A stretch of 64,000 bases of DNA from NCBI RefSeq assembly GCF_030685535.1, contig NZ_CP131601.1:2852001-2916000 (forward strand), given 5' to 3'. Under the pieces are notes generated by a model. That model was not told the origin of the DNA and made no database searches. It saw only the letters and a list, made by a program, of their open reading frames with translations. A program made the position numbers and the translations under genes. Source of the DNA: Photobacterium leiognathi. Its GTDB lineage: Bacteria > Pseudomonadota > Gammaproteobacteria > Enterobacterales > Vibrionaceae. Below, in pieces: positions 61,011 through 64,000 of the stretch. Position 1 is the stretch's first letter, and every line of letters begins with the position of its first letter.

Positions 61011-61949
61011 TTACTTCGCTGCGAACTCTTCACCTAGCGTAATATCGCCTTTTAGCGTCTCTAGCATGCTCTCCATTGCAGATTGCTCAAAGTCACTTAA
61101 TGAACCGTAGTCCATGACTTCTTCCACGCCTTCTTTACCTAGAAGCACAGGCTGTGCAAAGAAACGGGCATACTTACCATCACCTTCAACATAAGCACAT
61201 TCGACAATACCTTGCTCACCTTGCAGCGCACGAACAAGTGCAAGACCAAAGCGACATGCCGCCTGACCCATAGAAAGTGTTGCAGAACCACCACCAGCTT
61301 TAGCTTCAACCACTTCAGTACCCGCATTTTGGATACGTGGTGTCAGTGCTTTGATTTCTTCTTCAGTAAACTCAACACCTTCAACCTGTGATAATAGAGG
61401 CAAGATAGTAACGCCTGAGTGACCGCCAATAACAGGAACACGAATATCACAAGGTGCTTTATCTTTTAGCTCAGCAACAAACGTTTCAGAACGGATCACA
61501 TCAAGCGTTGTAATACCGAACAGTTTACGTTTGTTATAAACGCCAGCTTTCTTTAATACATCTGCCGCGATTGGCACTGTTGTATTAACAGGGTTAGTGA
61601 TAATACCTACGCAAGCTTCTGGACACACTACTGCAATTTTTTCTGCTAATGATTTAACGATACCTGCGTTTACGTTAAACAGATCCGCACGATCCATACC
61701 TGGTTTACGTGCAACACCTGCAGAAATAAGGACAACATCAGCCCCTTCTAATGCTGGTGTTGGATCTTCACCTGCATAGCCTTTGATAGTAACAGGGGTT
61801 GGGATATGGCTAAGATCTGCAGCAACACCCGGCGTAACCGGTGCAATGTCATACAGGGCAAGATCTGAGCCAGCAGGTAGACGGTTTTTAAGTAGCAGAG
61901 CAAGTGCTTGACCGATACCACCAGCAGCGCCAATTACAGCAACTTTCAT
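61011..61949 (-). CDS. mdh: Malate dehydrogenase (NAD)
   Basis: TCA-cycle enzyme interconverting malate and oxaloacetate. 312 residues, the E. coli length. NAD-binding [20 protein letters not shown] (1-20) with Asp34 in [11 protein letters not shown]; substrate residues in [20 protein letters not shown] (about 77-96); catalytic His in [16 protein letters not shown] (about 173-188). Divergent from argR, as in E. coli. Confidence 0.97.
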   Translation of the reverse strand: MKVAVIGAAGGIGQALALLLKNRLPAGSDLALYDIAPVTPGVAADLSHIPTPVTIKGYAGEDPTPALEGADVVLISAGVARKPGMDRADLFNVNAGIVKSLAEKIAVVCPEACVGIITNPVNTTVPIAADVLKKAGVYNKRKLFGITTLDVIRSETFVAELKDKAPCDIRVPVIGGHSGVTILPLLSQVEGVEFTEEEIKALTPRIQNAGTEVVEAKAGGGSATLSMGQAACRFGLALVRALQGEQGIVECAYVEGDGKYARFFAQPVLLGKEGVEEVMDYGSLSDFEQSAMESMLETLKGDITLGEEFAAK

Positions 61950-62341
61950 GTTCGTTCTCCTTTACGATAGAAGTATCTTTTTTTATTAGTACATCTTATT
62001 TGAATACCACTTTTAATGACCAAATAAGAAGATTAATGGGACGTTATAGCAAGCTGATAACAAATACAATCGCCAGCCTCGCGCTTTGCGAAGTTGCGCA
62101 GAAACCCATTTTATTGACCTATAATCTCACACTCAGAAAACACTTTTATTCAAACAAATGAGAATTTAATCAAATAGCAGTTTATGTTATTCAATAAAAA
62201 CAATAACAAAGATTGTTTTACGCTTTATGCATATTGCTTACCTCTGATAATGCAAAAATCAGATTTCATGCAGTTTGTTTGCTAGTTAGTGATAGGTTAT
62301 GCAAAAATACCTTACCTCGTCCCTGTAGATAATATTTATTT
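61950..62341. promoter_or_regulatory. Divergent mdh/argR control region
   Basis: About 390 AT-rich bases, no credible gene. ATGCAAAAAT occurs twice (62250-62259 and 62299-62308), and TTATGCATATTGC lies at 62226-62238. These resemble degenerate halves of ARG boxes, which would fit ArgR autoregulation, but the spacing is not the usual 21 bases. Promoter positions are not assigned. Confidence 0.35.
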
Positions 62342-62812
62342 ATGCGAAATTCAGATAAACAAGAGCGCTTAGTAAAAGCGTTTAAAGCAATTCTAAAGGA
62401 AGAAAAATTTAGCTCTCAAGGTGAGATCGTTGACACCTTGAAGGCTCAGGGTTTCGATAATATCAACCAATCTAAAGTGTCTCGTATGCTAACCAAATTT
62501 GGTGCGGTACGTACACGTAATGCAAAAATGGAAATGGTGTATTGTCTACCTGTTGAGTTAGGCGTCCCAACTACAACAAGTCCATTAAAAGATCTTGTGA
62601 TGGATGTTGGCTATAACAGCGCATTAGTGGTTATTCACACAGGTCCTGGAGCCGCTCAAGTGATCGCTCGTCTATTAGATTCACTTGGTAAAGCTGAAGG
62701 TATCCTTGGTGTAGTTGCTGGTGACGATACAATCTTTATCACCCCAACTAATACAGTAACGACACTTGAATTATACGATTCTGTGTGTGAGCTGTTTGAA
62801 TACAGTAAGTAA
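62342..62812 (+). CDS. argR: Arginine repressor
   Basis: Hexameric arginine-dependent repressor of arginine genes and cofactor in site-specific recombination (Xer). 156 residues, the same as E. coli. Winged helix at 1-70 ([37 protein letters not shown]), arginine-binding and hexamer domain at about 80-156, with [18 protein letters not shown] and GDDTIFITP. Divergent from mdh. Confidence 0.96.
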   Translation: MRNSDKQERLVKAFKAILKEEKFSSQGEIVDTLKAQGFDNINQSKVSRMLTKFGAVRTRNAKMEMVYCLPVELGVPTTTSPLKDLVMDVGYNSALVVIHTGPGAAQVIARLLDSLGKAEGILGVVAGDDTIFITPTNTVTTLELYDSVCELFEYSK

Positions 62813-62819
62813 GTTGTTT

Positions 62820-62863
62820 GGGTCTATTTAATTTCACAACTAAGAGAAATATCAAATAGACCC
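62820..62863. repeat. 10-bp inverted repeat after argR
   Basis: GGGTCTATTT and AAATAGACCC flank 24 bases, starting eight bases after the argR stop. There is no T run, so it may only be a 3' stabilising hairpin or a factor-dependent stop. Confidence 0.5.
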
Positions 62864-63073
62864 GGCAACCTCCAGTAGCATATTCCTCATTTTCTTACCT
62901 ACGAATCTCCTAACCTTTCGCGATTTTCATCTTATTCTTCTGTGAATTGGGCGTTCGCGCACAAACAAAAACCGAGTCTCTCAACCTCATTTGCTATGAT
63001 GAACATTCGATTTATCCATTAATACGCTCTTACTTCATATTTTACTCATTGCATGATTAGAAAGGATTCGTTC

Positions 63074-64000
63074 ATGACATTAAGAAAAAGAGTAATGCTT
63101 AGGCTGTTAACACTCGCTTGGTGCAGTGTTATAACCACCGCCTATGCACAAAGCTTTATCACTATCGGGACTGGCCCTATTAATGGCGTTTACTACCCGA
63201 CAGGTGGTGCCATCTGTAAGCTCGTCAATCAAGAGCGCCAACAACACAATTTACGTTGTTTGGTCGAATCGACAACAGGATCGATATACAACATCAACAA
63301 ACTTAAAGATCAAGAATTTGACTTTGGGATCGTGCAATCTGATTGGCAATTTCATGGCTATAACGGCACCAATCAATTTAGCTCTCAAGGCCCATATAAT
63401 AAAATGCGTGCGATCCTGTCGCTGCATGATGAGCCTTTTAATATCATTGTCCGTAAAGACGCTGGTATTAATAACTTAGAAGATCTGAAAGGCAAAAGGA
63501 TCAATATTGGTGAAACAGGATCCGGCGATAGGGCTACCATGAAAATCGTCATGGATAGTCTCGGATGGGATCATAATGATTTTCAACATGTCTCCATTCC
63601 ACCAGCAGAACGTTCAGAAGCATTATGTAATAACAAAATAGATGCTTATATCTTTTTGGTTGGTCATCCTAATGGCGCAATAAAAGAAGCTGCGGTGTAC
63701 TGTAATGCGAAAATGATCTCAGCAAAGGGAAAAAATATCGAGAAAATCATTTCAACGCACCCTTTCTACGCCAAATCCATTACCCCTAATGGAATTTATA
63801 AAGGGATCAACAAAGATATTGAAAGCTTTGGTGTTTCAGCCACCCTAATCTCAAGCACAGATGTCTCAGACGAAACAGTTTACGCTCTCACAAAATCTAT
63901 CTTTGAAAACTTTGATACCTTTAAACGTCTTCATCCCGCGTTTGCGAATTTAAACAAAACCGATATGCTAAAAAATGGTTTATCTATTCCCTTTCACTCC
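63074..64000 (+). CDS. TAXI-family TRAP transporter solute-binding protein (3' end cut by window)
   Basis: Periplasmic substrate-binding receptor of a TRAP-type uptake system. The ATG at 63074 follows AAAGGA by seven bases. The signal peptide MTLRKRVMLRLLTLAWCSVI ends near AYA (about 24). The mature part reads SFITIGTGPINGVYYPTGGA, a hallmark of TAXI proteins, with further text IVQSDWQFHGYNG and GKRINIGETGSGDRATMKIV. 309 codons are visible; the frame is still open at the edge. Substrate unknown; the partner membrane subunit would be expected beyond 64000. Confidence 0.9.
   Translation, partial: MTLRKRVMLRLLTLAWCSVITTAYAQSFITIGTGPINGVYYPTGGAICKLVNQERQQHNLRCLVESTTGSIYNINKLKDQEFDFGIVQSDWQFHGYNGTNQFSSQGPYNKMRAILSLHDEPFNIIVRKDAGINNLEDLKGKRINIGETGSGDRATMKIVMDSLGWDHNDFQHVSIPPAERSEALCNNKIDAYIFLVGHPNGAIKEAAVYCNAKMISAKGKNIEKIISTHPFYAKSITPNGIYKGINKDIESFGVSATLISSTDVSDETVYALTKSIFENFDTFKRLHPAFANLNKTDMLKNGLSIPFHS

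Noticed and set aside
62820..62863. Intrinsic terminator of argR
   Set aside because: The inverted repeat is good but has a 24-nt loop and no T run; recorded as a repeat only.

Overview
The window is a gammaproteobacterial chromosome segment, most likely from Vibrionaceae and probably Photobacterium or a close relative. This rests on moderate-to-low GC, E. coli-like core gene order, a VC2487-type glycosyltransferase, exeAB-type secretion genes and protein sequences that look Vibrio/Photobacterium-like throughout. Almost all of it is housekeeping DNA. I found no defence island, prophage, CRISPR array, integron or biosynthetic cluster.

Layout. 1-2.3 kb: truncated methyl-accepting chemotaxis gene, divergent from a K+ channel gene. 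2.3-6.7 kb: phosphate-related genes (CYTH/CHAD triphosphatase, PhoU-like protein plus PitA) and the SH3/TM protein YgiM. 6.8-9.4 kb: exeB/gspB and a damaged exeA/gspA. 9.6-19.6 kb: cca, uppP, folK-folB, plsY, tsaD and the macromolecular-synthesis operon rpsU-yqeY-dnaG-rpoD, followed by tRNA-Ile2(CAU). 20-28.9 kb: pykF, a GntR regulator, a 43-residue membrane peptide, ilvIH, an acyl-CoA ligase, a palindromic repeat element and leuO. 29-36 kb: glycosyltransferase plus PAP2 phosphatase, then leuL-leuABCD with a readable attenuator. 36.3-39.9 kb: TPP riboswitch and thiBPQ. 40-54.6 kb: phoH-like gene, rapA, rluA, a D-2-hydroxyacid dehydrogenase gene, djlA, then lptD-surA-pdxA-rsmA and apaGH. 54.6-60.9 kb: folA, yjjPB, obgE-yhbE-rpmA-rplU, ispB and a 63-residue protein. 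61-64 kb: mdh, argR and a truncated TAXI-type TRAP binding-protein gene.

The order ygiF-ygiM-cca-uppP-folB-plsY-tsaD-rpsU-dnaG-rpoD-tRNA-Ile2, the ilvIH/leuO/leuLABCD/thiBPQ neighbourhood, rapA-rluA-djlA-lptD-surA-pdxA-rsmA-apaGH-folA, ispB/rplU-rpmA-yhbE-obgE and mdh/argR all resemble E. coli blocks. The insertions into these blocks (pitA pair, exeAB, yqeY, GT+PAP2, dehydrogenase, small ORFs) are the lineage-specific parts.

The most notable observations are: (i) exeA carries a frameshift, an in-frame TAG and a P-loop Gly-to-Asp change, while exeB is intact; (ii) lptD, normally essential, has a +1 frameshift after codon 98; (iii) a 43-residue single-TM ORF lies downstream of ilvIH; (iv) a 227-bp palindromic element next to a hexanucleotide repeat; (v) a complete leucine attenuator and a TPP riboswitch. 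All calls come from reading the sequence; no database search was run.
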